Positions 44,222 through 53,395 of a stretch of 64,000 nt of DNA are shown one piece after another. This DNA comes from Plantibacter flavus (GTDB lineage Bacteria; Actinomycetota; Actinomycetes; Actinomycetales; Microbacteriaceae). The first letter of the stretch is position 1, and the number at the start of each line of letters is the position of its first letter. The notes beneath the pieces are model-generated. The model was not told the DNA's origin. It ran no database searches and saw only the letters and a program-made list of their open reading frames with translations. The stretch covers positions 3,844,001 through 3,908,000 of the forward strand of contig NZ_CP019402.1 in NCBI RefSeq assembly GCF_002024505.1. The letters run 5' to 3'. A program made the position numbers and the translations under genes.

Positions 44222-44463
44222 GCGACGCGGCGGGTTCCCGGACCGGTCTCGACCGTTCGTACCACTCTCGGGTGCAGCGCCGACTTTGGGCGTGCCGACC
44301 CGGGTCGCCTCGTCGAGCGCGTCGTCAGTGCCGTACTCAGCGAGGAGGAACACCCGGCCGGCCTCGGATGCCCCGTCGCCGGTCAACGGCATCGCGCTCG
44401 CGCGAACCGGGGTGCACTCATCCGTCGATCGTCCGATCAGCGCCTCGTTCGTTTCCGTGCCGA
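44222..44463. other. Non-coding gap between convergent genes
   Basis: This 242-bp stretch has open frames on both strands, but none with a plausible start, ribosome site or family motif. I see no hairpin comparable to the other intergenic repeats. Confidence 0.5.
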
Positions 44464-45327
44464 TCAGCCCCGCACTGCCTGCTCGCGCTCGAACTCGTCC
44501 CGCCAGGAGTACTCGGGCTCGAAACCGAGTCGTGTGCGGGCCTTGTCGATGGACATGAACGTCTCGAACTCGCCGAGCCCCGCCCGCAGCGGGACGCCGG
44601 GGAAGTGCCTCGCCGCGAGCTCCGCCGACGGCACGGTCGTCCCGTTGTCGGAGGCGCACACGTCGTAGACCTCGAAACCGGGCTCCGCTCGCGTCAGCGC
44701 CAGCGCGACCGCCTGCGCACCGTCGCGTGCGTCGACGTAGCTGAACAGGAGGTCGCGCCGGTACCCGGGCTCCGACGCCCGCGCGAACGTCCCGTACTCC
44801 CCGGGCGCCATGACGTTCGTGAACCGCAACGCGGTGATCGACGTCCCGTCGGCCCACCGCACCAGCTGTGCGGCCATCGCCTCCTCGGCGACCTTCCCGA
44901 GCGCATAGGTGTTGTTCGCGCGACTGACGGTCTCGTCGATCGGCAGGAACTCGGGCGCCTCCTCGAACGGGAATCCCATGGCCGTGATGCTCGACGCCGT
45001 CACGATCGTCCGGATGCCCGCCCGCAGCGCCGCGTGCAGCACGTTGAACGACACGGTCAGGTTGTTGTGGAACGTCGCCGCATCCGGCACGAGCCCGTTC
45101 ACCGGGATCGCGGCCAGGTGCACCACGGCGTCGAGACCTGCGAACCTCGCCGTCACCCCGAGCAGGCTGTCGATCGTCTGCCCGTAGTCGGTCAGGTCCA
45201 CACGGGTGAACCCCGGCCCGGCCGTGCCCGCGACGTCGAGTCCGTGCACGTCGTGGCCGTCCCGCAGCAGTCGTTCGACGGTGGCGGAGCCGAGCTTGCC
45301 CGAACTCCCGGTGACGGCGATGCGCAT
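44464..45327 (-). CDS. NAD-dependent epimerase/dehydratase
   Basis: The 287-residue extended SDR has MRIAVTGSSGKLGSATVERLL (GxxGxxG), LDAVVHLAAIPVNG and the active-site YALGK preceded by TASSITAMG. It resembles UDP-glucose 4-epimerase-like sugar dehydrogenases. It is the last gene of the leftward Tm-1/PEP-hydrolase-like/cupin operon (10 bp after the cupin). It may oxidise or epimerise a sugar lactone intermediate of the regulon. TAGGAT 7 nt before its ATG suggests an extra leaderless promoter. Confidence 0.88.
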   Translation of the reverse strand: MRIAVTGSSGKLGSATVERLLRDGHDVHGLDVAGTAGPGFTRVDLTDYGQTIDSLLGVTARFAGLDAVVHLAAIPVNGLVPDAATFHNNLTVSFNVLHAALRAGIRTIVTASSITAMGFPFEEAPEFLPIDETVSRANNTYALGKVAEEAMAAQLVRWADGTSITALRFTNVMAPGEYGTFARASEPGYRRDLLFSYVDARDGAQAVALALTRAEPGFEVYDVCASDNGTTVPSAELAARHFPGVPLRAGLGEFETFMSIDKARTRLGFEPEYSWRDEFEREQAVRG

Positions 45328-45337
45328 ACCGACGATC

Positions 45338-45733
45338 CTAGGCTCGGGCCGGGAAGTCGGCGGGCAGCGGGAGTGCGGTCACCACGTGCCCGGCTGCGTC
45401 CTCCTCGTTCGCGTGCAGATGGCCGACGCGCCCACCGGCCGGGAGTCCCGTCTCCGTGAAGAAGCCACGGATCGTCTCGTACACCTCGACGATGTCGTGG
45501 GTGTCGCCCGCCTGCGTCAGCACGATGTCGCCCGACTGCACGTAGCGCTCGCCACCGTCGACGAGCACCTTCCCCTTGCCCTCGGTGATGAACCAGATCT
45601 CGTGGTCGTCGTGGTGGTGGCGGTCGAACCGTCCTCCGTCGACCGACACCGCGAAGCGCCCGATCGTGCCGATGTCGCTCCAGTCCGGCTTCGAACCCGG
45701 ATGCACCCAGGAGCCCGGTTCGATCACCGGCAT
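45338..45733 (-). CDS. Cupin-domain protein A
   Basis: The 131-residue protein carries a cupin barrel with the metal motif HHHDDHEIWFITEGKGKVLV (His39-41, His44, Glu45 region) and GDTHDIVEVY as motif 2. It may be a sugar isomerase or dioxygenase-like enzyme. Its ATG overlaps the stop of the second cupin gene (ATGA). Role in the operon: likely a small isomerase or lactone-related step. Confidence 0.88.
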   Translation of the reverse strand: MPVIEPGSWVHPGSKPDWSDIGTIGRFAVSVDGGRFDRHHHDDHEIWFITEGKGKVLVDGGERYVQSGDIVLTQAGDTHDIVEVYETIRGFFTETGLPAGGRVGHLHANEEDAAGHVVTALPLPADFPARA

Positions 45734-46173
45734 CAGCGGTCCTGCTTCCAGCTCGGCGCCGTTCCGGCGTCGACGATGCGCGCGTCGGGCAGGCCGTCGA
45801 GCCCCGTCTCCGCGCCACCAGGGGTGTACACGACCGACAGTCGCAGCGGGCGCCACGTCGTGTTGTAGGTGGAGTGCACGGTGTCCTTCGGGATGTACAC
45901 GGCGTCGCCCTCGCGGATCGGGAACGCGGGACCGTCGCCGACGGTCTGCACGCCCTCGCCGGAGATCACCGTGATGACCTCCTCCTCGCCCGGGTGCTGG
46001 TGGGGTGCGTGGCCCTGTCCGGGGTAGACGATGACCTCGCCGACCGTGAGTCCGGCGCCCTCGTCGAGGTGCGGGGTGACGAGCCACTTGATGGTGCCCC
46101 AGTCGAAGACCCGGGTGGGGACCTCGTCGGGGCGACGGCCGGCGGTGGCGGGGGTGATGGCTGGTTCGGTCAT
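45733..46173 (-). CDS. Cupin-domain protein B
   Basis: The 146-residue protein has cupin motif 1 GQGHAPHQHPGEEEVITVISG (His at 56-59 region) and motif 2 PKDTVHSTYNT. The His-x-His-x3-Glu pattern suggests metal binding. It differs from cupin A, so the two are not a recent duplication. It comes 45 bp after the PEP-hydrolase-like gene in the same direction and overlaps cupin A. Confidence 0.88.
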   Translation of the reverse strand: MTEPAITPATAGRRPDEVPTRVFDWGTIKWLVTPHLDEGAGLTVGEVIVYPGQGHAPHQHPGEEEVITVISGEGVQTVGDGPAFPIREGDAVYIPKDTVHSTYNTTWRPLRLSVVYTPGGAETGLDGLPDARIVDAGTAPSWKQDR

Positions 46174-46218
46174 GGGATGCTCCTCGTCGAGTGGTCGGGT
46201 GGTCGGTCGTGCCGTCGG

Positions 46219-47043
46219 TCAGCGGGTCTGGATGGCCTTGAAGTCTTCGATCTGGCGTTTGATCGCCCGCTCGGTCGGGAGGCGTTCGGCCGAGGACGCG
46301 CCGAAGAACCCGGCGACGCCCGTCGTGTTGGCGAGGATGAAGGCGGCGTCCTCCGGTTCGGCGATCGGACCGCCGTGGCACAGCACGATGACGTCCGGGT
46401 TGATCGCGACGGCCGCGTCGCGCATCTCCTGCACCCGGTGCGCCGACTCCTCCAGCGAGAGTGCCGTGGTCGCGCCGATCGTGCCGGCCGTCGTGAGGCC
46501 CATGTGCGGGACGAGGACGTCAGCACCCGCCTCGGTCATCGCGACCGTCGACTCGACGTCGAAGACGTACGGGGCCGTGAGGAGGTCACGCTCGGCGGCG
46601 AGGCGGATCATGTCGACCTCGAGGTCGTAGCCCATGCCCGTCTCCTCGAGGTTCTGGCGGAAGACGCCGTCGAAGAGCCCGACGGTCGGGAAGTTCTGCA
46701 CGCCGGTGAACCCCATCGTCTTGAGCTCGTCGAGGAAGCGCTCCATGATCCGGAACGGGTCCGTCCCGTTCACGCCGGCGAGCACCGGGGTGTCGCGGAC
46801 GATCGGCAGCACCTCCCGACTCATCTCCACGACGACCTGGTTGGCGTCCCCGTAGGCGAGCAGGCCCGACAGCGAGCCGCGACCGGCCATCCGATACCTG
46901 CCGGAGTTGTAGATGATGATGAGGTCGACGCCGCCCGCCTCCGCGGACTTCGCCGAGATGCCGGTGCCTGCCCCGGCGCCGATGACGGCCTGTCCGCGCG
47001 CGACGGTGGCGCGAAGTCGTTCGAGTGCGATGGTCCTGTCCAT
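46219..47043 (-). CDS. PEP-hydrolase-family TIM-barrel protein
   Basis: The 274-residue protein matches the PEP_hydrolase (TIM-barrel) family: [52 protein letters not shown] and [16 protein letters not shown]. Members often occur next to or fused with UPF0261/Tm-1 ATP-binding proteins; here the two are separated by 2 bp. The reaction of this pair is not established. [14 protein letters not shown] and [12 protein letters not shown] form the C-terminal phosphate-binding region. Confidence 0.88.
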   Translation of the reverse strand: MDRTIALERLRATVARGQAVIGAGAGTGISAKSAEAGGVDLIIIYNSGRYRMAGRGSLSGLLAYGDANQVVVEMSREVLPIVRDTPVLAGVNGTDPFRIMERFLDELKTMGFTGVQNFPTVGLFDGVFRQNLEETGMGYDLEVDMIRLAAERDLLTAPYVFDVESTVAMTEAGADVLVPHMGLTTAGTIGATTALSLEESAHRVQEMRDAAVAINPDVIVLCHGGPIAEPEDAAFILANTTGVAGFFGASSAERLPTERAIKRQIEDFKAIQTR

Positions 47044-47045
47044 GG

Positions 47046-48344
47046 TCAGTCCTGTTCCGTGGTGTCGGTGCGGTTCCTGTTGCCGTCTCGCTCGATCACA
47101 GCGTGGAGGGCGTCGGCGGCGAGCCTCGCGAACACCGGATCATTGAGATGTTCGGGACGGTCGACGACCGTGACCGCGCTGCCCTGCACACCCGCGAGCA
47201 CGGCTTCCATGAGTGCAGCATCCGCCTCCGCGTCGCGGAAGGGCAAGCCCTCGGCGTCGAGCGCCGAGACACCGCCGCGCGGGATCAGCAGCACGGTGGG
47301 GGCCTCGGCGCCGCTGAGCTTCGCCCCGATCCGCTCGCCCAGCTCGCGGTTCTCGTCGACCGTGGTGCGCATGAGCGTCACCGTCGCGTTGTGGACGAAG
47401 AAGTCGCGATCGGCGAACCGCTCCGGCACGGTGTCACGAGGGCCGAAGTTGACCATGTCGAGCGCACCGAGGCTGACGAGCTGTGGGACGCCTGCCGCGC
47501 CGGCCGCGGTGAGTCGGTCCGGGCCCGCCGTCAGCACGCCGCCGACGAGATCGTCCGCGAGTTCGGTGGTGGTGAGATCGAGGACCCCTGCGAGCATGCC
47601 GCTCCGAGCGAGCGATTCCAGGGCCCGCCCGCCCGAACCGGTGGCGTGGAAGACGAGGACCTCGTAGCCGAGTTCGTCGAGCCGCTCGCGGGCCACGTCG
47701 ACCGCCGGCGTCGTGACCCCGAACATCGACGCCCCGACGAGCGGGCGGTCCGTCCGCTCGGCGGACGAGGCCGGACCGCGCGCCTGCGCAGCCGCCGCCA
47801 TGCCGGCGATGGCCGCCACCGCGTTCCCGAGGACGGCACGGGAGATCTGGTTGATCCCGGCGATGTCGACGACGCTGTACATGAGCGTCACGTCGTTCGC
47901 GCCGACGTACGGCGCGACGTCCCCGGACGCCATCGTCGACACGAGGAGCTTCGGGGCCCCGATCGGCAGTTCGCGGAAGACCCGGGCGGCGATGGCCGAG
48001 CCGCCGCTGCCACCGAGGGCGAGGACGGCGTCGACCCGCCCGGTGGCGTGCAGCCGGCCGATCACCGTCGCGGCACCTTCCGCCATCGCACTCACGGCGG
48101 CTCCACGGTCATCCGCGGCGAGCAGCGTGTCGAGATCGGTCCCGCCAGCGGCGGCCACCTCGTGGTTCGGGTGGTCCACGGCAGCGTCGTACCCGTGGGG
48201 CTCACGCGTTCCGGCGTCGACGACCACGACGTCCGCGCCCAGTTCGCCGAGACGACCGGCGACCCATCGGTACTCGGCGCCCTTCGTATCGAGGGTGCCG
48301 ACGAGGGCGACGGTCGGTCTGGCTGGTGCTTCGGGTGCGGTCAT
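47046..48344 (-). CDS. Tm-1-like ATP-binding protein (UPF0261)
   Basis: The 432-residue protein matches UPF0261/Tm-1: [54 protein letters not shown] and [16 protein letters not shown]. The N-terminal half resembles the Tm-1 inhibitor fold that binds ATP. It heads the operon with a PEP-hydrolase-like partner, two cupins and an epimerase, behind an operator-bound promoter (48453). Biochemical function is unknown. ATG 48344 was chosen as the family-consistent start; longer frames upstream are shadows of the rhamnosidase. Confidence 0.92.
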   Translation of the reverse strand: MTAPEAPARPTVALVGTLDTKGAEYRWVAGRLGELGADVVVVDAGTREPHGYDAAVDHPNHEVAAAGGTDLDTLLAADDRGAAVSAMAEGAATVIGRLHATGRVDAVLALGGSGGSAIAARVFRELPIGAPKLLVSTMASGDVAPYVGANDVTLMYSVVDIAGINQISRAVLGNAVAAIAGMAAAAQARGPASSAERTDRPLVGASMFGVTTPAVDVARERLDELGYEVLVFHATGSGGRALESLARSGMLAGVLDLTTTELADDLVGGVLTAGPDRLTAAGAAGVPQLVSLGALDMVNFGPRDTVPERFADRDFFVHNATVTLMRTTVDENRELGERIGAKLSGAEAPTVLLIPRGGVSALDAEGLPFRDAEADAALMEAVLAGVQGSAVTVVDRPEHLNDPVFARLAADALHAVIERDGNRNRTDTTEQD

Positions 48345-48452
48345 CGTCGCTCTCCATCGTCGTCGTCGTGAGCGCAGGACGGCCGTGTGTCGGCGCGCCC
48401 CACCTGACGGATCCGCTTCGACCCCGCCAGCGCCTCCATCCTGGTCCAGGTT

Positions 48453-48466
48453 TTGAAACGTGTCAA
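48453..48466. promoter_or_regulatory. LacI-type operator 3, in the Tm-1 operon promoter
   Basis: TTGAAACGTGTCAA is identical to operator 1 at 34082. Read leftward it supplies TTGACA, then 17 bp, then CAGGAT, forming the Tm-1 operon promoter, exactly as at the SDR promoter. Confidence 0.8.
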
Positions 48467-48519
48467 GAAGAGTTGCATCTTCCTCGCTTTCTCGCATACC
48501 AACGCTGTAGCATCGGGTT

Positions 48520-48533
48520 TTGAAACGTGTCAG
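48520..48533. promoter_or_regulatory. LacI-type operator 4, at the rhamnosidase start site
   Basis: TTGAAACGTGTCAG lies 6 bp after TAGCAT (48508-48513), a likely -10 box, so it covers the transcription start, as operator 2 does at the ABC promoter. Centre-to-centre distance to operator 3 is 67 bp. The 48345-48591 gap holds no ORF. Confidence 0.75.
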
Positions 48534-48591
48534 AGTTGATCGCCGAGCGAGCTGCGACGCGCCCAGCCTGACGAAAGGACCAGCAGCCACG

Positions 48592-51267
48592 ATGGTGACC
48601 ACGAGCGCCCCCAGATTCGAGCACCTCCGCGAGGCCCGAGGGATCGGCGACGCCACCCCGAGGCTGAGCTGGACGAATCTGGCGCCCGCCGGCTGGGAGC
48701 AGCACGCCGCCGAGATCGAGATCACCCGCGACGGACGGGTCACGACCACGGGCCGGGTCGCCACCGGTGAATCCGTCCTCGTCGCCTGGCCCGCCGCTCC
48801 GCTCCGCTCGCGTGAGGTGGCATCGGTGCGCGTACGGGTGTGGGGCACCGACAGCGGCCCTGGCCAGGCGGTCGAGGTGGCCGACTGGAGCCCGGTGGCG
48901 ACGGTCGAGGCCGGCCTGCTCGCACCGGGCGACTGGGTCGCGGTGCCGGTCGCAGCCGACTGGGATGAGGAGCCGGAGAGCGACACGCGTCGGCCACCGC
49001 TGCTGCGGCGGGACTTCACCGTCGGTGCCGACCTCGTGTCGGCGCGGTTGTACCTCACAGCGCACGGTGTCTACGAGGCGGAGATCAACGGTCGTCGCGT
49101 CGGGGACGAGGCGCTCGCGCCGGGTTGGACCAGCTACGCGAGCCGGCTGCGCACGGCGACGCACGATGTCACCGAGCTCCTGCACCCCGGCGACAACGCG
49201 ATCGGCTCCTGGATGGGCGACGGCTGGTACCGGGGTCGACTGGGGTGGCGCGGTGGCTTCCGCAACCTGTTCGGCTCGGACCTCTCGCTCATCGCCCAGC
49301 TCGAACTCCGCTATGAGGACGGTCGCGTCGAGACCATCGCGACCGACGAGCACTGGCGCGCCTCGTTCGGCCCCATCGTCAGCTCCGGCAACTACGACGG
49401 TGAGCACTACGACGCCCGCGAGGAGCTCCCCGGATGGTCGGAGCCCGGCTTCGACGACCGCGGGTGGGCCGGCGTACGGATCGGCACACGCGACCCGGCC
49501 ACCTTCGTCGCACCGCAGGGACCCCCGGTGCGCGCGACGCAGGAGGTCGCGCCGATCGCGGTCCTCACGAGCCCGAGCGGCAAGCGCATCCTCGACCTCG
49601 GCCAGAACCTCGTCGGTCGACTGCGGATCCGGGTCACCGGTCCGGCGGGCGAGACGGTCGTGATCCGGACCGCGGAGGTCATGCAGGAGGGCGAGATCTA
49701 CACCCGTCCACTCCGCGAGGCGAAGGCGACCGACAGCTACACCCTCGCCGGCCGCCCGGCTCCGGCGGACGGCGGTCCCGCGGAGGAGTGGGAGCCGCGG
49801 TTCACGATCCACGGTTTCCGGTACGCGGAGATCACCGGATGGCCGGGCGATCTCGACGAAGCGGTCGCGAACGGCGACGTCGTCGCGCGGGTCTACCACT
49901 CCGACCTCGAGCGGACGGGCTGGTTCGAGAGCTCCGACGAGCGGGTGGACCGCCTGCACGAGAACGTGCTCTGGAGCATGCGTGGGAACTTCGTCGACCT
50001 CCCCACCGACTGCCCGCAGCGGGACGAGCGCGTGGGCTGGACCGGCGACCTGCAGGTCTTCGCACGCACCGCCTCGTTCCTCTACGACGTGTCGGGCATG
50101 CTCGGCTCCTGGTTGCAGGACGTCGCGGTCGAGCAGCACGAGGACGGCACCGTGCCCTGGTACGTCCCGTTCATCCCCGACGACGGCCAGTGGACGCCGA
50201 ACCGACCAGGCGCGGTGTGGGGCGACGTCGCCGTCCTCACCCCATGGGTGCTCTACGAGCGCTTCGGCGACATCGGCGTCCTCGCGGCCCAGTACGACAG
50301 CGCGAAGCGGTGGGTCGACCTCGTCCACCGGCTCTCCGGCCCTAACCACCTGTGGAACGAGGGGTTCCAGCTCGGCGACTGGCTCGACCCGGCCGCACCA
50401 CCGGATCGGCCGGCGGAGTCGCTCACCGACCGCCACCTCGTCGCCACCGCCTACTCGGCCTGGTCCACGGCGCACCTCGCGAAGACCGCCGCCGTGCTCG
50501 GTCGCATCGACGACGCCGAGCACTACGCCGAGCTCGCTGAGGCGACCCGCCGGGCGTTCCTCGCGGAGTACGTCGGCGAAGACGGGCTGATGACCAGTGA
50601 TGCGCAGACCGCGTACTCGCTCGCGATCGCGTTCGAGCTCCTGCCGGACCCGGCGGCAGTGGACCGCGCCGGCGAGCGGTTGAGCGCCCTCGTCGCCGCC
50701 GCCGGTAACCGCATCGCGACGGGCTTCGTCGGGACGCCGATCGTCAGCGACGCGCTCACGACGTCGGGCCATCTCGACCGCGCCTACGACCTGCTGCTCG
50801 AGGACGAGTGCCCGTCCTGGCTGTACGCGGTGGGCCAGGGCGCGACCACGATCTGGGAGCGCTGGGACAGCATGTTGCCCGACGGGACCGTGAACCCGGG
50901 TCAGATGACCTCGTTCAACCACTACGCGCTCGGAGCGGTGGCCGACTGGCTGCACCGGGTCGTCGCCGGCATCGCTCCGTCCGCACCCGGCTACCGCTCG
51001 ATCCTGTTCCGGCCCCGACCCGGCGGTGGGCTCACCCACGCCTCGGCCGTGCACCTGACGCCCTACGGTCGGGCGTCGATCGTTTGGCGGATCGAGGCTG
51101 ACACGCTGCACGTCGAGGTCGAGGTGCCCACGGGGACGACGGCCGTCGTCGACCTGCCGGGCGCCGAGCCGGTGTCGGTGACGAGCGGTACGCACCGCTT
51201 CGAGGTGACGGTCGGGACAGTAGGCGATCCATTCAGAGGAATAGAACCGCTCCGCGCGACGCTGTAG
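48592..51267 (+). CDS. GH78 alpha-L-rhamnosidase
   Basis: The 891-residue enzyme removes terminal L-rhamnose from plant glycosides or pectin fragments. It shows N-terminal beta domains, then the (alpha/alpha)6 barrel with DCPQRDERVGWTGD (473-486; Glu479 probably the acid) and TTIWERWDS (Glu756 probably the base). DLGQNLVGRLRI and FRYAEITGW are GH78 signatures. There is no signal peptide, so substrates must enter first, perhaps through the CUT1 importer. Operator 4 sits at its start site. An AAAGGA lies 12 nt before ATG 48592. Confidence 0.95.
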   Translation: MVTTSAPRFEHLREARGIGDATPRLSWTNLAPAGWEQHAAEIEITRDGRVTTTGRVATGESVLVAWPAAPLRSREVASVRVRVWGTDSGPGQAVEVADWSPVATVEAGLLAPGDWVAVPVAADWDEEPESDTRRPPLLRRDFTVGADLVSARLYLTAHGVYEAEINGRRVGDEALAPGWTSYASRLRTATHDVTELLHPGDNAIGSWMGDGWYRGRLGWRGGFRNLFGSDLSLIAQLELRYEDGRVETIATDEHWRASFGPIVSSGNYDGEHYDAREELPGWSEPGFDDRGWAGVRIGTRDPATFVAPQGPPVRATQEVAPIAVLTSPSGKRILDLGQNLVGRLRIRVTGPAGETVVIRTAEVMQEGEIYTRPLREAKATDSYTLAGRPAPADGGPAEEWEPRFTIHGFRYAEITGWPGDLDEAVANGDVVARVYHSDLERTGWFESSDERVDRLHENVLWSMRGNFVDLPTDCPQRDERVGWTGDLQVFARTASFLYDVSGMLGSWLQDVAVEQHEDGTVPWYVPFIPDDGQWTPNRPGAVWGDVAVLTPWVLYERFGDIGVLAAQYDSAKRWVDLVHRLSGPNHLWNEGFQLGDWLDPAAPPDRPAESLTDRHLVATAYSAWSTAHLAKTAAVLGRIDDAEHYAELAEATRRAFLAEYVGEDGLMTSDAQTAYSLAIAFELLPDPAAVDRAGERLSALVAAAGNRIATGFVGTPIVSDALTTSGHLDRAYDLLLEDECPSWLYAVGQGATTIWERWDSMLPDGTVNPGQMTSFNHYALGAVADWLHRVVAGIAPSAPGYRSILFRPRPGGGLTHASAVHLTPYGRASIVWRIEADTLHVEVEVPTGTTAVVDLPGAEPVSVTSGTHRFEVTVGTVGDPFRGIEPLRATL

Positions 51268-51272
51268 TCAGC

Positions 51273-52286
51273 GTGAAGAAGATCGGGTTCCTGTCCTTCG
51301 GACACTGGCAAGACGTTCCGGGCTCCAGCGTGCGCACCGGACGTGACGCACTGCTGCAGAGCATCGACCTCGCGGTCGCAGCAGAGGAGGTCGGCGTCGA
51401 CGGCGCCTACGTGCGCGTGCACCACTTCGCCCGGCAGCTCGCGTCACCGTTCCCACTGCTGGCGGCGATGGCGGCGAAGACCTCGACGATCGAACTCGGC
51501 ACCGGTGTCATCGACATGCGGTACGAGAACCCGCTCTACATGGCCGAGGAGGCGGCGGCCACCGACCTCATCAGCGACGGCCGACTGCAGCTCGGCGTGA
51601 GCCGGGGATCACCCGAGACGGCGCTCCGCGGGTCGGAGTCGTTCGGCTACGTACCGAGCGACGACGAGACCGACGCGGACATCGCCCGCTCGCACACCGA
51701 GGTGTTCCGGGCGGCCATCGCCGGAGCCGGTGTGGCCCGCGCGAACCCGCAGATGACGGGGACGAACGGACTGCTCGCGATCCAGCCGCAGTCGCCGGAG
51801 CTCGGCGAGCGCATCTGGTGGGGTGCCGGCTCGCGGTCCACCGCGGTGTGGACGGCGGAGCAGGGCATGAACCTCATGTCGTCGACGCTCCTCACCGAGG
51901 ACACCGGGGTGCCGTTCGACGAACTGCAGGCGGAGCAGATCCAGATGTTCCGTGACGCCTGGACCGAAGCCGGTCACGAGTGGCAGCCGCGGGTCTCCGT
52001 GAGCCGCAGCATCCTGCCGCTCATCGACGACGAGACGCGCCGCTACTTCGGTCTGCGCGCCCAGGCCGACTCGAAGGACCAGGTCGGACACCTCGACGGC
52101 GGACTCGCGCGCTTCGGCCGCAGCTTCATCGGCGAGCCCGACGTCATCGCCGCCGAGCTCGCGGCCGATGCCGCCGTGCAGGCCGCCGACACCGTCCTCG
52201 TCACTGTCCCGAACCAGCTCGGCGTCGCTTTCAACGCGCGCATCCTCGAGGCGATCGTCAAGGACATCAAGCCGTCCCTGGGGTAG
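51273..52286 (+). CDS. LLM-class flavin-dependent oxidoreductase
   Basis: The 337-residue protein has the luciferase-like barrel: VKKIGFLSFGHWQ, AAKTSTIELGTGVIDMRYENPLYMAEEAAATDL and GRLQLGVSRGSPE. These enzymes use FMN or F420. GTG 51273 begins 5 bp after the rhamnosidase stop with no clear ribosome site, so it is translationally coupled. Its place in a rhamnosidase operon is unusual; it could cleave or oxidise an aglycone. A palindromic repeat follows its stop. Confidence 0.9.
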   Translation: MKKIGFLSFGHWQDVPGSSVRTGRDALLQSIDLAVAAEEVGVDGAYVRVHHFARQLASPFPLLAAMAAKTSTIELGTGVIDMRYENPLYMAEEAAATDLISDGRLQLGVSRGSPETALRGSESFGYVPSDDETDADIARSHTEVFRAAIAGAGVARANPQMTGTNGLLAIQPQSPELGERIWWGAGSRSTAVWTAEQGMNLMSSTLLTEDTGVPFDELQAEQIQMFRDAWTEAGHEWQPRVSVSRSILPLIDDETRRYFGLRAQADSKDQVGHLDGGLARFGRSFIGEPDVIAAELAADAAVQAADTVLVTVPNQLGVAFNARILEAIVKDIKPSLG

Positions 52287-52298
52287 CCCCCGAGGTTC

Positions 52299-52386
52299 AC
52301 AACTCCTGCTGATCGCCCGTCGGCAGGCTGACATGCGCACCAGGCGCTGTCTCCACGGTCGACGGCAGACCATCCGCAGGAGTTGT
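52299..52386. repeat. Inverted repeat, family 3 (copy 2)
   Basis: ACAACTCCTGC (52299-52309) pairs perfectly with GCAGGAGTTGT (52376-52386) around 66 bp. It lies between the convergent LLM and DUF952 genes and could end both transcripts. Confidence 0.8.
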
Positions 52387-52397
52387 GGTCACCTCGC

Positions 52398-52763
52398 TCA
52401 GGCCAACAGCTCGTCGAGCATTGTCGGCACCTGCCAGGCGCCGGCTCCGTCGCGCTCGAGCGGGAGCTCGGCGGTGATCGCCGGGCCGGCGGTCGGCAGC
52501 GGCGCGAGGATGCGCGGTTCCGGCTCCAGAACCACCTCGATGCCGGTCGCCTGCAGCTCCTCCACGTCGAGCACGATGAGCACGAGCGGCAGCTGGAGTG
52601 ACCCGTAGACGCGCTCGAGCACTTCGGGCAGCCGGTCGGCGGTCGTCGCGTGGACGAAGCCGGCGTCGACGAACGGCACGGCTCGCGTCGACACCTCGTA
52701 CTCGCCGAACGGCCGACTGGCCTCCCAGTCGTCGACGATCGCGACATGCAGGATCTTCGTCAT
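52398..52763 (-). CDS. DUF952 protein
   Basis: The 121-residue protein matches DUF952: MTKILHVAIVDDWEASRPFGEYEVSTRAVPFVDAGFVHATTADRLPEV, LVLIVLDVEEL (about 60-70). Related proteins resemble ADP-ribosyltransferase-like folds, but the function is unknown. ATG 52763 follows GAGAGGG; an in-frame ATG at 52778 is possible. It diverges from the TetR gene, with the TetR operator between them, so it may be under its control. Confidence 0.84.
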   Translation of the reverse strand: MTKILHVAIVDDWEASRPFGEYEVSTRAVPFVDAGFVHATTADRLPEVLERVYGSLQLPLVLIVLDVEELQATGIEVVLEPEPRILAPLPTAGPAITAELPLERDGAGAWQVPTMLDELLA

Positions 52764-52779
52764 CTCCACCCTCTCCATT

Positions 52780-52803
52780 TAATGAGACGTTACCGTATCA
52801 TTA
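52780..52803. promoter_or_regulatory. TetR operator overlapping its own -10 box
   Basis: A 24-bp imperfect palindrome (TAATGA ... TCATTA, 20 of 24 symmetric positions) lies between the DUF952 and TetR genes. TATCAT (52796-52801) inside it is the -10 of the TetR gene, 6 nt before its ATG. Confidence 0.75.
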
Positions 52804-52807
52804 GAGC

Positions 52808-53395
52808 ATGGAATCGAGACGTGGTCGCCCGACGGCAGCCGAACGCGACCGCCGCCGCGACGCGATCCTCGACGCCGCCATCCGCCGGTTCACCGAGTAC
52901 GGGTACGGCGGGACGACGATCGAGGCGATCGCCGCCGACGCGGGCGTGACGAAGCGGACGATCTACACCTGGTTCGGTGATCTCGCCGGCGTGCTGACCG
53001 CGGCGGTCGAACGCCAGCACGGGTACCTCCTCGCGGCCGACGAGCCAGGCTCCGAGGCGGAGCCTCTCGAGGACGCGGCTGCCCGACTGGTCATCGCGCT
53101 GCACTCGGACGTCTCGGTCGCGCTGCACCGACTCGTGATCGCGGAGTCTCCGCGCTTCCCCGAGGTCGCCGCCGGTTTCTACGCGGCCGGCCCGGCCCGC
53201 TCGATCGCGTTCCTCTCCGGCCATGTCGGCGAGCGGGCGGAGCAGCTCTACACCCTGCTCCTCGGCGAACCGCATCGACGCAGGCTGCTCGGCCTGGCCG
53301 CTGCGCCGACGCCGGATGCAGCACGGGCGCACGCCCGCGCGTGCCTGGCACTGGTCTCCAGCAGGAGCCACCCACCGCGCGCTCAGCGGTCGTAG
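52808..53395 (+). CDS. TetR/AcrR-family regulator
   Basis: The 195-residue protein has the TetR DNA-binding domain: RRDAILDAAIRRFTEYGYGGTTIEAIAADAGVTKRTIYTWFGD (about 16-58). The ligand-binding C-terminal half (SRSIAFLSGHVGERAEQL region) belongs to the AefR-like group. It is probably autoregulated through the palindrome at 52780, which also faces the DUF952 gene. Its end overlaps the convergent RelE gene by 13 bp. Ligand unknown. Confidence 0.88.
   Translation: MESRRGRPTAAERDRRRDAILDAAIRRFTEYGYGGTTIEAIAADAGVTKRTIYTWFGDLAGVLTAAVERQHGYLLAADEPGSEAEPLEDAAARLVIALHSDVSVALHRLVIAESPRFPEVAAGFYAAGPARSIAFLSGHVGERAEQLYTLLLGEPHRRRLLGLAAAPTPDAARAHARACLALVSSRSHPPRAQRS

Noticed and set aside
44222..44463. 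Possible gene fragment on the minus strand between two convergent genes
   Set aside because: The frame runs into the neighbouring gene, has no convincing start and no family motif.
48463..51195. 910-residue ORF opposite the rhamnosidase
   Set aside because: Antisense shadow with no domain; the rhamnosidase on the plus strand has all catalytic motifs.
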